This document shows positions 40,322-49,509 of a stretch of DNA of 64,000 nt, piece by piece. The first letter of the stretch is position 1; every line of letters starts with the position of its first letter. Below the pieces are notes generated by a model. The model was not told where the DNA came from, did not search any database, and was given only the letters and a program-made list of their open reading frames with translations. The DNA comes from Woeseiaceae bacterium (GTDB lineage Bacteria; Pseudomonadota; Gammaproteobacteria; Steroidobacterales; Woeseiaceae), in assembly GCA_021773135.1 (NCBI GenBank), contig JAJFKP010000006.1:62001-126000 (forward strand), read 5' to 3'. A program made the translations under genes and the position numbers.

Positions 40322-40861
40322 ATGAAATTCTGTTCAAGCTGTGGCGCAACAGTCGCCCGAAAAATACCTGAGGGCGACAACCGGGAGCGTTCGGTCTGCA
40401 ATGCATGCGGCATTGTGCATTATCAGAATCCGAAAATTGTCGTTGGCTGCGTACCAGAACGAGACGGCAGGATACTGCTCTGTAAAAGAGCCATCGAACC
40501 GCGTTACGGTTTTTGGACTGCACCGGCCGGTTTTATGGAACTGGGTGAGGACATTGCTGAGGGCGCCGCACGTGAAACGTTGGAAGAGGCTTGTGCCGAA
40601 GTTCAAATGGGCAGACTTTTCGCAGCAGTTGATGTCGTCTACGCAGGTCAACTGCACCTGTTTTTTACGGCTAAATTACTGGGCGACTATGCGCCTGGCG
40701 ATGAGAGCCTGGACGTCCGGCTGTTCGCCATTGCGGATCTGCCCTGGAACGAAATGGCGTTCACCAGCAATAGCTACGCACTGCAGAAATTTATCGAGGA
40801 TAACGGCAAGGATAATGGCGTACATCGGCACGTCATTCGGGTCAGGCAATCGGCGAAATAG
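40322..40861 (+). CDS. Nudix hydrolase with N-terminal zinc ribbon
   Basis: This 179-residue protein has an N-terminal CXXC...CXXC zinc ribbon (MKFCSSCGATV, SVCNACG) and a Nudix domain whose box GFMELGEDIAEGAARETLEE keeps the RE-X2-EE core. It probably hydrolyses a nucleotide-sugar or dinucleotide such as ADP-ribose or NADH; the zinc ribbon resembles the NudC type, but the NudC SQPWPFPXS motif is not present. ATG 40322 is preferred because MKFCSSCG is the usual start; an upstream ATG at 40292 lies only seven bases after the tRNA. Confidence 0.88.
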   Translation: MKFCSSCGATVARKIPEGDNRERSVCNACGIVHYQNPKIVVGCVPERDGRILLCKRAIEPRYGFWTAPAGFMELGEDIAEGAARETLEEACAEVQMGRLFAAVDVVYAGQLHLFFTAKLLGDYAPGDESLDVRLFAIADLPWNEMAFTSNSYALQKFIEDNGKDNGVHRHVIRVRQSAK

Positions 40862-40877
40862 AATCCGAGCTTGGCGC

Positions 40878-41621
40878 TCAATCCAATGTTGATTCGAGCG
40901 CTTCTGTTAACTGCTTCGCCGGCAGATAACCGCTGAACAATGTCCCGTCTTCTGCCACGATTGCAGGTGTACCACGTAGTCCGACATCCTGCCCGATCGC
41001 ATAGTGAGAGTTGACAATGGACGAATCACAGTCGTGTATCGGAAACTCCTGGTCAAGCTTGGCCAGGGTCAGCGCTTCGTTTCGATCGTCGGCGCACCAC
41101 ACGTTTTGTGCCTTAACCCAGGAAGCCGACGTTGGTCCGTTTCGCGGGTACAGGAAGTATCGGATTTCAATGCCTTCCTCCATATACTCGTCAAGTTGAC
41201 TGTGCAGCCGTCGGCAAAAAGTGCAGTCGATATCGGTGAAAACCGAGACCGTATGACGAACTGTTTCCGGCGTGTACGTAATGACCTCAGCCGCCGGGAC
41301 GGCCGACATCATCTTGACCCGCGCATCATTGCGGCTTTCCTCTGACAGATTCTTCGACTCCTCGAGGTCGATCATGTCTCCCTGCAACAGGTAGCGACCG
41401 TCGCCAGAGATATACGCGATGATGGCGCCCTTTCTGACCGTGTACCAGCCATCTACGTCACTGGCAAATACGTCCTCCGCTCCGATTCCGTCGAACATAC
41501 TGGCTACTTTGTCACGTACCAGCTGGAGTTCCGCGGCCTCATCCGCTGCCATTGCAGCGCCGGACAGAAAACTGCAGGCAATCAGAGTCAGCAGGCGAAT
41601 TCGCTTAAACCGTGTGTTCAT
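40878..41621 (-). CDS. dsbC: Thiol:disulfide interchange protein DsbC
   Basis: This periplasmic disulfide isomerase has 247 residues: a signal peptide (MNTRFKRIRLLTLIACSFLS, ending AMA), an N-terminal dimerisation domain, and a thioredoxin domain with the active site Cys133-Thr-Phe-Cys136 in DIDCTFCRRLH and the cis-proline in LRGTPAIV. ATG 41621 places the signal at the N-terminus. It lies downstream of xerD as in enterics, with a strong hairpin between them. Confidence 0.94.
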   Translation of the reverse strand: MNTRFKRIRLLTLIACSFLSGAAMAADEAAELQLVRDKVASMFDGIGAEDVFASDVDGWYTVRKGAIIAYISGDGRYLLQGDMIDLEESKNLSEESRNDARVKMMSAVPAAEVITYTPETVRHTVSVFTDIDCTFCRRLHSQLDEYMEEGIEIRYFLYPRNGPTSASWVKAQNVWCADDRNEALTLAKLDQEFPIHDCDSSIVNSHYAIGQDVGLRGTPAIVAEDGTLFSGYLPAKQLTEALESTLD

Positions 41622-41743
41622 GGGAAATCCTTGGGTCAAATCTTTGCAGTGGTCGTCGGAGCTTATCGGTACCACGATGTTCCGAAGTCTGATGTTTGGA
41701 CAGTGCCGGATATCACCGGTTCCGTCGAAAAATCGTGGCGATT

Positions 41744-41780
41744 GTAACAAAGGCGCCCGAGCTTTTGCGCCTTTTGTTAC
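41744..41780 (-). other. Long imperfect hairpin between xerD and dsbC
   Basis: GTAACAAAGGCGC (41744-41756) is the complement of GCGCCTTTTGTTAC (41767-41780) apart from one bulged base, with a ten-base loop. No T-run follows on either strand, so it is not a typical terminator. It could attenuate read-through or stabilise mRNA between xerD and dsbC. Confidence 0.6.
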
Positions 41781-41805
41781 GCCAGATGAGCCCTGCGTAG
41801 TGGCC

Positions 41806-42696
41806 TCAGCCGCGCGGGTGGTGCTGACCGTGCAGATCCTTCAGGCGTTCCCGTGCAACGTGCGTGTAAATTTGTGTTGTCGAGAGATCGCTGTGACCCA
41901 GCAAGAGCTGCACAACACGCAAATCGGCGCCGCGATTTAGAAGATGGGTGGCAAAAGCGTGGCGCAGGCTATGCGGTGACAGCTTCTTGCCTATGCCGCC
42001 TTTCTGCGCATAGCGCTTGATGATGTGCCAGAACGCCTGGCGGGTCATGCGGTCACCGCGTCTGGTCGGAAACAGGTAATCCGTTTGCCGTTCCAGGAGG
42101 ATTTCCATGCGCGGACCATCAATAAAGTCTCGCAACCAGCGCTGTGCCTCATCGCCAAGCGGAATCAATCGCTCGCGATCGCCTTTGCCGACAATACGCA
42201 ATACGCCCTGGTTAAAATTAACCTGCGACTGCTTGAGGTTGATGAGCTCGGATACGCGTAAACCCGTCGCGTACAGGAGTTCGAGCATGGCCCGGTCGCG
42301 ATGCCCCAGCGGCTCTTCGGTATTGGGTGCCTGCAATAACGAGTCGACTTCATCTTCCGTCAGGGTTTTCGGCAAAGACCGCCCGATTCTTGGCATTTCG
42401 ATATCGGCAGTGGGATCGTTGTCGCGCAGACCCTCACGCATTATGTATCGAAAGAAGCGTCGAAAGCTGGACAGTTGTCTCGCAGTCGAGCGCGGTTTGG
42501 CGCCACTTTCCACACGACCCGCAATGAAGTCCAGCAAATCGGCCTTCTCTGCGCTTTCGATCGCAATATTACGTTCGGACAATCGTCGACCCAGGGTCAT
42601 CAGGTCAGCACGGTATGCGCCCAGCGTATTCGCCGAGAGGCCGCGTTCCATCCAGATTGCATCGAGAAAACGATCGACGAGTTCTTCAGAACCCAT
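41806..42696 (-). CDS. xerD: Site-specific tyrosine recombinase XerD
   Basis: It resolves chromosome dimers at dif together with XerC. From ATG 42696 the protein has 296 residues, the usual size. An N-terminal SAM-like core-binding domain (MERGLSANTLGAYRADL) is followed by the catalytic domain with the R-K-H-R-H-Y set in ATGLRVSELINL, VGKGDRERLIPLG, SPHSLRHAFATHLLNRGADL and LGHSDLSTTQIYTHV. dsbC is downstream, which favours XerD over XerC. Confidence 0.95.
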   Translation of the reverse strand: MGSEELVDRFLDAIWMERGLSANTLGAYRADLMTLGRRLSERNIAIESAEKADLLDFIAGRVESGAKPRSTARQLSSFRRFFRYIMREGLRDNDPTADIEMPRIGRSLPKTLTEDEVDSLLQAPNTEEPLGHRDRAMLELLYATGLRVSELINLKQSQVNFNQGVLRIVGKGDRERLIPLGDEAQRWLRDFIDGPRMEILLERQTDYLFPTRRGDRMTRQAFWHIIKRYAQKGGIGKKLSPHSLRHAFATHLLNRGADLRVVQLLLGHSDLSTTQIYTHVARERLKDLHGQHHPRG

Positions 42697-42912
42697 CGCC
42701 TGTTTTCCGTTCTTTTCAGACTGACTACGCGTCATAGTATCCATCAATATCGGGCCGTCCATGGCAAGCCGGCATTTCGAATTGATCGCATTGGGACCCG
42801 GTGCTGGTAACATTGCTGCCACCAGCAGATTCCGATCCCGAACTCGTCAAGCCGAGTGCCAAGCAACGGATTTTTCAAGAAATTGAGTATGATGAGGCCA
42901 ATGAATGACCGG

Positions 42913-42928
42913 CGTGATGGCTGTCACA
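42913..42928 (+). promoter_or_regulatory. CRP-like palindrome 1 upstream of plsC
   Basis: The sequence CGTGA-N6-TCACA matches nine of the ten core positions of the CRP/Vfr consensus TGTGA-N6-TCACA. A second similar site lies 39 bases downstream. It lies between divergent xerD and plsC. Confidence 0.45.
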
Positions 42929-42951
42929 GATTCATTAAGGCATTAACATAA

Positions 42952-42967
42952 AGTGATCTGCGTCACA
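42952..42967 (+). promoter_or_regulatory. CRP-like palindrome 2 upstream of plsC
   Basis: AGTGA-TCTGCG-TCACA again matches nine of ten CRP core positions and is preceded by an A-rich flank. It ends 46 bases before the plsC start. With site 1 it forms a tandem pair, which makes chance less likely. Confidence 0.5.
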
Positions 42968-43013
42968 TACCGAAACCCGAAATGCATGCTCCCTCAGAGC
43001 CGTTCTGCACCAG

Positions 43014-43784
43014 ATGACTGACACCGATAGCAGTCGCCAAACACGCCTGATCGGTATTTTGTACGGCAGCTATGTGTGGGTCGAGTTCACCCTGGCCGTA
43101 CTGGTTGCCATCCTGGCAGCAATCTTCGTCCCGGGAATGGAACGGCGGCGGCAGTGTGTCGCATTCTGCGGTCGGTTGTCGTTGTGGCTGGCGGGAATAA
43201 CGACGGTCGTTCGTGGACTCGAAAAAATACCGTCAACAGATTGCGTCATCGTCGCGAATCATGCGAGTTACATCGACGGCGTCGTCATGCAGGGATTCTT
43301 GCCGGCGAGATTTTCATTTGTCGTCAAGGGAGAAATGGAGTCTTTCCCGATTGTTAATATTCTGCTGCGCCGGGTCGGTTGTCGATTTGTCGAGCGTTTT
43401 GAAGCGTCAGGCAGCGCACGCGATGCGCGCCGCTTGCTAAAGGCAGCAAGTGCCGGCGAGTCGCTGGTTGTCTTTCCAGAAGGCACGTTCGAAAAAACGC
43501 CGGGACTCGGCCGTTTTCGCGCCGGTGCGTTTGCTGCCGCTATACGTGCGGGCGTTCCGGTCGTACCGGCCGTCATATCGGGATCGCGGTTTATCCTGCC
43601 AGCTGATCAACGGCTGCCACGACCGGGAAACCTGCGCATCGACATACTCAACCCGATTGCGCCAGGTCACCCGGCCTTTAACAGCAGCAAAGACCTAGCG
43701 GCCCTTGCCCGGCAGCAGATACTGACCGTCCTGGACGAGCCGGACCTGCTGCCGGCGACAGCTGCGGCGAAACCGAGCACCTAG
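43014..43784 (+). CDS. plsC: 1-acyl-sn-glycerol-3-phosphate acyltransferase (PlsC family)
   Basis: This 256-residue membrane acyltransferase of phospholipid synthesis has an N-terminal hydrophobic segment (WVEFTLAVLVAILAAIFV). Motif I is NHASYIDG (HX4D) and motif III is VVFPEGTFEK. VVPAVISGSRFILP follows. It is the first gene of a rightward run with thiolase and SDR genes and has two CRP-like palindromes upstream. The family also contains lyso-ornithine lipid acyltransferases, so the acceptor is not certain. Confidence 0.87.
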   Translation: MTDTDSSRQTRLIGILYGSYVWVEFTLAVLVAILAAIFVPGMERRRQCVAFCGRLSLWLAGITTVVRGLEKIPSTDCVIVANHASYIDGVVMQGFLPARFSFVVKGEMESFPIVNILLRRVGCRFVERFEASGSARDARRLLKAASAGESLVVFPEGTFEKTPGLGRFRAGAFAAAIRAGVPVVPAVISGSRFILPADQRLPRPGNLRIDILNPIAPGHPAFNSSKDLAALARQQILTVLDEPDLLPATAAAKPST

Positions 43785-43857
43785 TCGATATTGCAGGATG
43801 GATCAGGATACGTGAAAGTAGCGCTCCAGATGGCACGGTACAGGCTGGTACAACCGC

Positions 43858-45039
43858 ATGAAGAATGACCCCGTCGTAATCGTCGCCGCCCGGCGGACAC
43901 CGCTCGGCGCGTTTCAGGGCGACTTAAGATCCGTTAGTGCGACGGACCTGGGCGCAGTGGCGTGTCGCGCCGCGCTCGATGACAGCACCCTCGATGATGC
44001 CGCGATTGATGAGGTCCTGCTTGGCTGCGTCTTGCCGGCAGGACTCGGGCAGGCGCCGGCACGCCAGGCTGCCCTGGCCGCCGGCATGGCCCCGGGCGTG
44101 CCGTGCACAACCGTCAACAAGGTATGTGGTTCGGGCATGAAAACTACCATGCTCGGCCACGACCTGATCGCGTCGGGCAGCGCGAAAGTCGTGGTAACGG
44201 GCGGCATGGAATCAATGAGTAACGCACCGTATCTGATGCCGAAAGCCCGTGACGGTTATCGCATGGGTCACCAGCAAATTCTGGACCACATGTTTTTCGA
44301 TGGGCTGCAAAACCCTTACGACGGCAACATGATGGGCCATTTCGCGGAACTGACCGCCGATCGCTACGCGTTCAGCCGCGACGATCAGGACGCTTTTGCC
44401 ATTGAGTCGGTGAGTCGTGCTCGCACCGCCGCCGAAGCTGGACGCTTCGCTGGCGAAATCGCACCGGTAACGGTTCGGACCCGTAAGGGGGACACGTTAG
44501 TGGCGGAAGATGAAGGTCCGCGTATTGCCGACGCCGACAAGATCCCGGCATTGCGACCGGCGTTCAGAAAAGACGGCACGGTTACCGCGGCGAGTTCATC
44601 ATCGATATCCGACGGGGCGGCCAGCCTGGTACTCATGCGAAAGAGTGAGGCAAACGCCAGGGGAATCGAAATTCTTGCACGTATTACAGGCCATTCCGGA
44701 TTTGCTCACGAACCGGAATGGTTCACAACCGCGCCGGTTTTTGCCATACAGGCACTACACGAAAAGCTGGGCTGGGATGCGAAATCTGTGGCCCTGTATG
44801 AAATTAACGAGGCGTTCGCCTGTGTCACGATGGCGGCCATGCACGATGTTGGTATTGAACATACCAAGGTCAACGTCAATGGTGGTGCGTGCGCACTCGG
44901 CCACCCCATTGGAGCATCCGGCGCGCGAATCATCGTGACGCTCGTGCACGCGCTGCGAAACCGGGGTGGTGGACAGGGTATTGCGTCCCTGTGTATCGGC
45001 GGCGGCGAAGCGGTCGCGATCGGAATTGAAGTCGCATAG
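43858..45039 (+). CDS. Acetyl-CoA acetyltransferase / 3-ketoacyl-CoA thiolase
   Basis: This 393-residue thiolase carries the acyl-binding Cys in NKVCGSGMKTTMLG, the base His in GGACALGHPIGASGARI and the second Cys in SLCIGGGEAVAIG. The overall pattern (VVIVAARRTPLGAFQG) fits biosynthetic-type acetoacetyl-CoA thiolases. The usual TAANASSINDGA segment reads TAASSSSISDGA. It precedes an SDR of 3-hydroxyacyl-CoA dehydrogenase type by 19 bases, which suggests beta-oxidation or branched-chain breakdown. Confidence 0.93.
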   Translation: MKNDPVVIVAARRTPLGAFQGDLRSVSATDLGAVACRAALDDSTLDDAAIDEVLLGCVLPAGLGQAPARQAALAAGMAPGVPCTTVNKVCGSGMKTTMLGHDLIASGSAKVVVTGGMESMSNAPYLMPKARDGYRMGHQQILDHMFFDGLQNPYDGNMMGHFAELTADRYAFSRDDQDAFAIESVSRARTAAEAGRFAGEIAPVTVRTRKGDTLVAEDEGPRIADADKIPALRPAFRKDGTVTAASSSSISDGAASLVLMRKSEANARGIEILARITGHSGFAHEPEWFTTAPVFAIQALHEKLGWDAKSVALYEINEAFACVTMAAMHDVGIEHTKVNVNGGACALGHPIGASGARIIVTLVHALRNRGGGQGIASLCIGGGEAVAIGIEVA

Positions 45040-45058
45040 AAAACTACAGGAGTGGAAT

Positions 45059-45832
45059 ATGGATCTTGCTACGGCAAAGGCAGTGGTAACGGGGGCCGCA
45101 TCGGAACTCGGGCTGGGTTATGCCACTGCCAGTAAAATTATCGCTGCCGGTGGCCAGGTGGCGCTTCTCGATGTCAACGATGACGCCGGTGAACAGAGCG
45201 CAGCCCGGCTCGGCGAGCGCGCGGTTTATATCCATACAGACGTAACTTCGGAATCCGAGGTACAGGACGCCATTGCGCAGGCCCGCGAATTCATGGGCGG
45301 CATTACGCTGGCGGTCAATTGCGCCGGGATTGTTGGCGCTGCCAGGGCACTGGGGCGCGAGGCACCGATGCCTGGCGAATTCTTTGCCAATACCATAGCC
45401 GTCAACCTGATCGGCTCATTCCTGGTCGCGAAGGAAGCGGCCAATGTCATGCAGCACAATGAGCCAAACGAGGATGGCGAGCGCGGCCTGATCGTCAGCA
45501 CGGCGTCCATCGCTGCGTTCGAAGGCCAGATCGGGCAAGCAGCGTATTCCGCGTCGAAAGGTGGCGTCGTCGGTATGACGCTGCCGCTGGCACGTGAATT
45601 TGCACGCATCGGTATTCGCGTCAATGTAATAGCGCCGGGAATATTCATTACTCCAATGGTCGCCGGAATGACGCCGGAGCTGCAGGAATCGTTGGGAGCC
45701 CAGGTGCCCTTTCCATCACGCCTCGGTCGACCGCATGAATACGCCGACCTGGTGGGCTGCATCTATGCAAATGCGATGATCAACGGGGAAACCATTCGCA
45801 TCGATGGCGCCATCCGGATGCAACCCAAGTAA
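45059..45832 (+). CDS. SDR-family 3-hydroxyacyl-CoA dehydrogenase-like protein
   Basis: This 257-residue short-chain dehydrogenase resembles type II 3-hydroxyacyl-CoA dehydrogenases (HSD10-like). ATG 45059 has a perfect AGGAG seven bases upstream. The cofactor loop is TGAASELGLG (residues 11-20), two residues longer between the glycines than the common TGxxxGxG. NCAGIVGA, the catalytic Ser in STASIAAFEG and YSASKGG (YxxxK) are intact, and the C-terminus ends GETIRIDGAIRMQPK. Coupled in position to the thiolase. Confidence 0.9.
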   Translation: MDLATAKAVVTGAASELGLGYATASKIIAAGGQVALLDVNDDAGEQSAARLGERAVYIHTDVTSESEVQDAIAQAREFMGGITLAVNCAGIVGAARALGREAPMPGEFFANTIAVNLIGSFLVAKEAANVMQHNEPNEDGERGLIVSTASIAAFEGQIGQAAYSASKGGVVGMTLPLAREFARIGIRVNVIAPGIFITPMVAGMTPELQESLGAQVPFPSRLGRPHEYADLVGCIYANAMINGETIRIDGAIRMQPK

Positions 45833-45869
45833 CAGATTACTCGAACCGGCATCGGGACCACGGACGGAA

Positions 45870-47528
45870 CTACATGCCCGAGTAGTTGGGGCCACCTCCT
45901 CCCTCCGGCACCTGCCAGACGATGTTTTGTGACGGGTCTTTGATATCGCAGGTCTTGCAGTGCACGCAGTTCTGGGCATTGATCTGAAAACGCGACTGAC
46001 CGTTTTCTGTTACGACTTCATACACGCCGGCCGGACAATATCGCTGCGCCGGTTCGGCATACTGCGGCAGGTTGTAGGAAATCGGAATTGCAGCGTCTAT
46101 GAGTTTCAGATGCGACGGCTGGTCTTCTTCGTGGTTGGTGCTGGAAAGAAAAACGGACGACAATCGATCAAACGTGAGTGAGCCGTCGGGTTTAGGGTAT
46201 TCGATGACTGGCGCATCGCTCGCCTTCAGCAGTGCATCGTGATCCGCTTCTTTGTTGCGCAGGGTAAACGGCAATTTGCCGCGAAAAATATTCTGGTCTA
46301 CAAAGGTAAACGCTGCGCCGAGAAACGTGCCAAATTTGTGGAGCGCCGGGCCGAAATTGCGTGCTCGATGCAGCTCATCGTGCACCCATGACGATCGAAC
46401 TGCACTTTCATAGCTCGAAAGTTCGGAGTGAGACGCGCCATCCTGCAGCGCGGTAAACACGCTTTCCGCCGCCAACATGCCGGTCTTGATCGCCGTATGA
46501 CCACCCTTGATCTTGATGCCGTTCAAAAAGCCTGCATCACAGCCGACGAGTAATCCGCCCGGAAAGGCGAGCTTCGGTAACGATTGCAGCCCTCCCTTGT
46601 TGACGGCACGCGCACCATAGGAGATTCGCTTGCCGCCTTCCAGGTAGCAACTGATTCGCGGGTGCAGTTTCCAGCGCTGAAATTCCTGGAACGGGTCCAG
46701 GTACGGATTCCTGTAGTTCAGGGCCACGATCAATCCGGCAAAAACCTGGTTGTTCGCAGCGTGATAGAGAAACCCTCCACCTTCGGTTTCATTGTCGAGC
46801 GGCCAGCCCATCGTATGCACGACCAGGCCTTCCGTATGCTTGTCAGGATCTATTTCCCATATCTCCTTGATGCCAATGCCGTAATGTTGCGGATCCGCGT
46901 CTTTGCGAAGCTCGAATCTGTCCATCAGCGACACGCCGAGATTGCCATGCACCCCTTCCGCAAATATGGTGAACTTGCCAAGCAGTTCATACCCGGGCTG
47001 GTAGCCAGCTTTGCGCCGACCGTCTTTAGCGATTCCCAGGTCGCTGGTCAGCACCCCGCGGACCCGGCCGTCGTCGTCGTAAACGACATCAGATGCTGCG
47101 AATCCCGGAAAGACATTCACGCCGGCCGCTTCAGCTTTCTCGCCCATCCACTGGCACAGACGTCCCAGGCTAATGATGTAATTGCCAACATTGTGCATTG
47201 GCAGCGGCACGAACATACCGGGAACGCGCGTCGCCTTGCGCTCGCTGGTCAGGTAGTGGATGAGGTCGCTTTTGACCGCGGTAGTTACAGGTGCTCCCTC
47301 TTCCTGCCAATGCGGAAACAGTTCGTTGAGCGCTCGCGGATCAAAGACATTCCCGGACAATATGTGTGCGCCAATCTCGGAACCTTTCTCGACCACGACC
47401 GTGGAGATTTCTTTACCTGCTGAATCCGCCAGCTGCGCGAGGCGGCAGGCCGCGGCAAGGCCGGCCGGGCCGCCGCCAACGATAACCACATCGAATTCCA
47501 TCGATTCCCGTTCTTCCTGCTCCGCCAT
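45870..47528 (-). CDS. Electron transfer flavoprotein-ubiquinone oxidoreductase
   Basis: This 552-residue membrane-associated flavoprotein passes electrons from ETF (acyl-CoA dehydrogenases) to ubiquinone. The FAD-binding motif VVIVGGGPAGLAAACRLAQL is N-terminal, and AEGVHGNLG and GCDAGFLNGIKIKGGHTAI are typical. The C-terminal 4Fe-4S cluster ligands are in RYCPAGVYEV and NAQNCVHCKTCDIKDP. It converges on the thiolase/SDR genes and supports fatty-acid oxidation; ETF subunits are not in the window. Confidence 0.95.
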   Translation of the reverse strand: MAEQEERESMEFDVVIVGGGPAGLAAACRLAQLADSAGKEISTVVVEKGSEIGAHILSGNVFDPRALNELFPHWQEEGAPVTTAVKSDLIHYLTSERKATRVPGMFVPLPMHNVGNYIISLGRLCQWMGEKAEAAGVNVFPGFAASDVVYDDDGRVRGVLTSDLGIAKDGRRKAGYQPGYELLGKFTIFAEGVHGNLGVSLMDRFELRKDADPQHYGIGIKEIWEIDPDKHTEGLVVHTMGWPLDNETEGGGFLYHAANNQVFAGLIVALNYRNPYLDPFQEFQRWKLHPRISCYLEGGKRISYGARAVNKGGLQSLPKLAFPGGLLVGCDAGFLNGIKIKGGHTAIKTGMLAAESVFTALQDGASHSELSSYESAVRSSWVHDELHRARNFGPALHKFGTFLGAAFTFVDQNIFRGKLPFTLRNKEADHDALLKASDAPVIEYPKPDGSLTFDRLSSVFLSSTNHEEDQPSHLKLIDAAIPISYNLPQYAEPAQRYCPAGVYEVVTENGQSRFQINAQNCVHCKTCDIKDPSQNIVWQVPEGGGGPNYSGM

Positions 47529-47632
47529 AGCCTTACTTCTGTAGCATTCGTGAAGAACGGTAGTCTAACAAAACTCCGCTTTTTCACTGCACCGTTTTCA
47601 GGTTACGCTGCGCCCGAAATGAAGAGAATCTG

Positions 47633-48721
47633 GTGACAATCCGACCGGCATACGCGGCCGCGCTTCGGGAACAAGGCCTGGTCGTCGACGCCGCACAGCA
47701 GCGCGTGGTCGACCGTCTCGATCAATTGCAGCACGCCATCGTCCGGCGCGGGTCGCTTATAGATCGACTGCGGCGGCACCTGCCGGGAAGCGCTCGTCAG
47801 TCGCCCACCAAGGGCATGTACCTTTGGGGCGGTGTCGGTCGCGGCAAGACATTCCTGATGGATCTTTTTTTCGATACGCTGGATTACGAGCGAAAGATGC
47901 GCATCCACTTTCACCGTATGATGAGCAACGTCCACGCCAGGCTGCATGCGCTACCCGACACTGAAGACCCGCTGAATACGATTGCCGGCGACATTGCCGC
48001 AGATGTAGACGTTCTGTGTTTCGATGAGTTTTACGTTAGCGATATTGCGGACGCGATGATCCTCGGCAGGCTCCTTGAGGGCCTTTTTGCGCGCGGTGTC
48101 GTACTGGTTGCCACATCGAACGCACATCCTCGCGACCTGTACCCCGACGGCCTGCAACGACAGCAGTTTCTGCCCGCCATAGCTGCACTCGAGAGAAACA
48201 CCGAAATCGTCGAACTCGATGCCGGCACAGACTATCGCCTGCAGCTTTTTGAGGAAGCAGGCACTTACCTCTCACCGAATTCCGAGGTCGCCACCCGTAA
48301 ACTGAAACGATACTTTGATGGCATAGCTTCCGGCACCTCCTATACCGACACGTCGATAGACATCCTCGGGCGTCAGATACAGACGAAATACTGCGCCAAG
48401 GGCATTGCATGGTTCGACTTTATGCAGATTTGTGATGGCCCACGCAGCCAGGAAGACTACATCGAGATCGCACGCTGGTATCCAACCGTCATTATTTCTG
48501 ATGTGCCGGTCCTGACCGGCAAACTGGACAATCCCGCGCGCCGCTTCATCGCGTTAGTCGACGAATTCTACGACCGCCGGGTCAAACTGGTCTTGTCTGC
48601 GGCTGCCAGTGCCGATGAACTCTACCAGGGCAATCGACTAACGTTCGAATTCCAGCGAACAGCCAGTCGACTGACGGAAATGCAGAGTGAAAAATACCTG
48701 CATGCCGCGCATCTCGCATAG
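47633..48721 (+). CDS. zapE: Cell division ATPase ZapE (AFG1-like)
   Basis: This 362-residue P-loop ATPase of the AFG1/ZapE family associates with the constricting Z ring. Walker A is GGVGRGKT (66-73) and Walker B is LCFDEFYVSDIADAM; IHFHRMMSNVHARLH, VLVATSNAHPRDLYPDGLQR and the C-terminal LVDEFYDRRVKLVLSA are family marks. It starts with GTG (47633), with GAGA about eight bases upstream. Divergent from the ETF-ubiquinone oxidoreductase. Confidence 0.93.
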   Translation: MTIRPAYAAALREQGLVVDAAQQRVVDRLDQLQHAIVRRGSLIDRLRRHLPGSARQSPTKGMYLWGGVGRGKTFLMDLFFDTLDYERKMRIHFHRMMSNVHARLHALPDTEDPLNTIAGDIAADVDVLCFDEFYVSDIADAMILGRLLEGLFARGVVLVATSNAHPRDLYPDGLQRQQFLPAIAALERNTEIVELDAGTDYRLQLFEEAGTYLSPNSEVATRKLKRYFDGIASGTSYTDTSIDILGRQIQTKYCAKGIAWFDFMQICDGPRSQEDYIEIARWYPTVIISDVPVLTGKLDNPARRFIALVDEFYDRRVKLVLSAAASADELYQGNRLTFEFQRTASRLTEMQSEKYLHAAHLA

Positions 48722-48785
48722 CGATAAAGGAACTTATCGCCGGACGAGCGACGGTTTAACAAGGAGGCACAACGAAGTAACATGA

Positions 48786-49283
48786 ATGGTCGTAAACCCG
48801 CCTCAACCGGAGCACTCGCTGGTGGAAAATGAAGTAGATAACGAACTGATTTTAGAAGATTTTTTGCCTTATCGACTCGCCATCCTGTCGCACACCGTGT
48901 CGAGCCTGATCGCGCGCGTATACGACAAGCGATTCGGGCTGACTATTCCGGAATGGCGCGTTATCGCGATCGTAGGGCGATTCCCCGGTCTTTCGGCGGT
49001 CGAGGTTGCGGAAAGGACCATGCTCGACAAAGTTGCGATTAGTCGTGCCGTAACCAAACTGATCAAGGCGAATCGAATTGAGCGGGAATTTGCTGACGCC
49101 GACCGACGGCGGTCCATCCTTACGCTATCTGAAGAAGGTCGCAAGGTACATGATGAGGTCGCCCCACTCGCACTGGAAATGGAGCAGGATCTGTTGCACG
49201 GCTTAAGCGACAGTCAGATTGATACCCTTAATACGGTCACCGAACGCCTGTTGGCCAGGGCACGGCTTATCAGCTCACCGTAG
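48786..49283 (+). CDS. MarR-family transcriptional regulator
   Basis: This 165-residue winged-helix protein shows LTIPEWRVIAIVGRFPGLSA, recognition-helix region MLDKVAISRAVTKLIKANRI and wing FADADRRRSILTLSEEGR, the MarR pattern. A strong AGGAGG lies 18 bases before this ATG, and an overlapping out-of-frame ATG (48782) opens only a 16-codon frame, so initiation may be unusual. It precedes the glutamate dehydrogenase gene by 226 bases; the target is unknown. Confidence 0.9.
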   Translation: MVVNPPQPEHSLVENEVDNELILEDFLPYRLAILSHTVSSLIARVYDKRFGLTIPEWRVIAIVGRFPGLSAVEVAERTMLDKVAISRAVTKLIKANRIEREFADADRRRSILTLSEEGRKVHDEVAPLALEMEQDLLHGLSDSQIDTLNTVTERLLARARLISSP

Positions 49284-49509
49284 TGAGCAGCGAATATCAC
49301 GCAGGGCTTTACATCGGGTCCGTTTAACCTGTGCGTGCAGAAAGCTGACGCGCTGGCAAGACGCCTGGCACGTAATCCGCATGTTTTCGCAATTTTCGAC
49401 GAATAATAGGTAGCAAAGCCGTGCACAGAGGCATATTCTTGCCACCCGACAGGATCAGCAATTATTGCGTCAATCGGACCCTGAAGGATGTCCGGTCGGA
49501 GTACCTCTA

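Noticed and set aside
40140-40523. 127-codon minus-strand frame
   Set aside because: It runs across the tRNA-Leu gene and antisense to the Nudix gene; not a real CDS.
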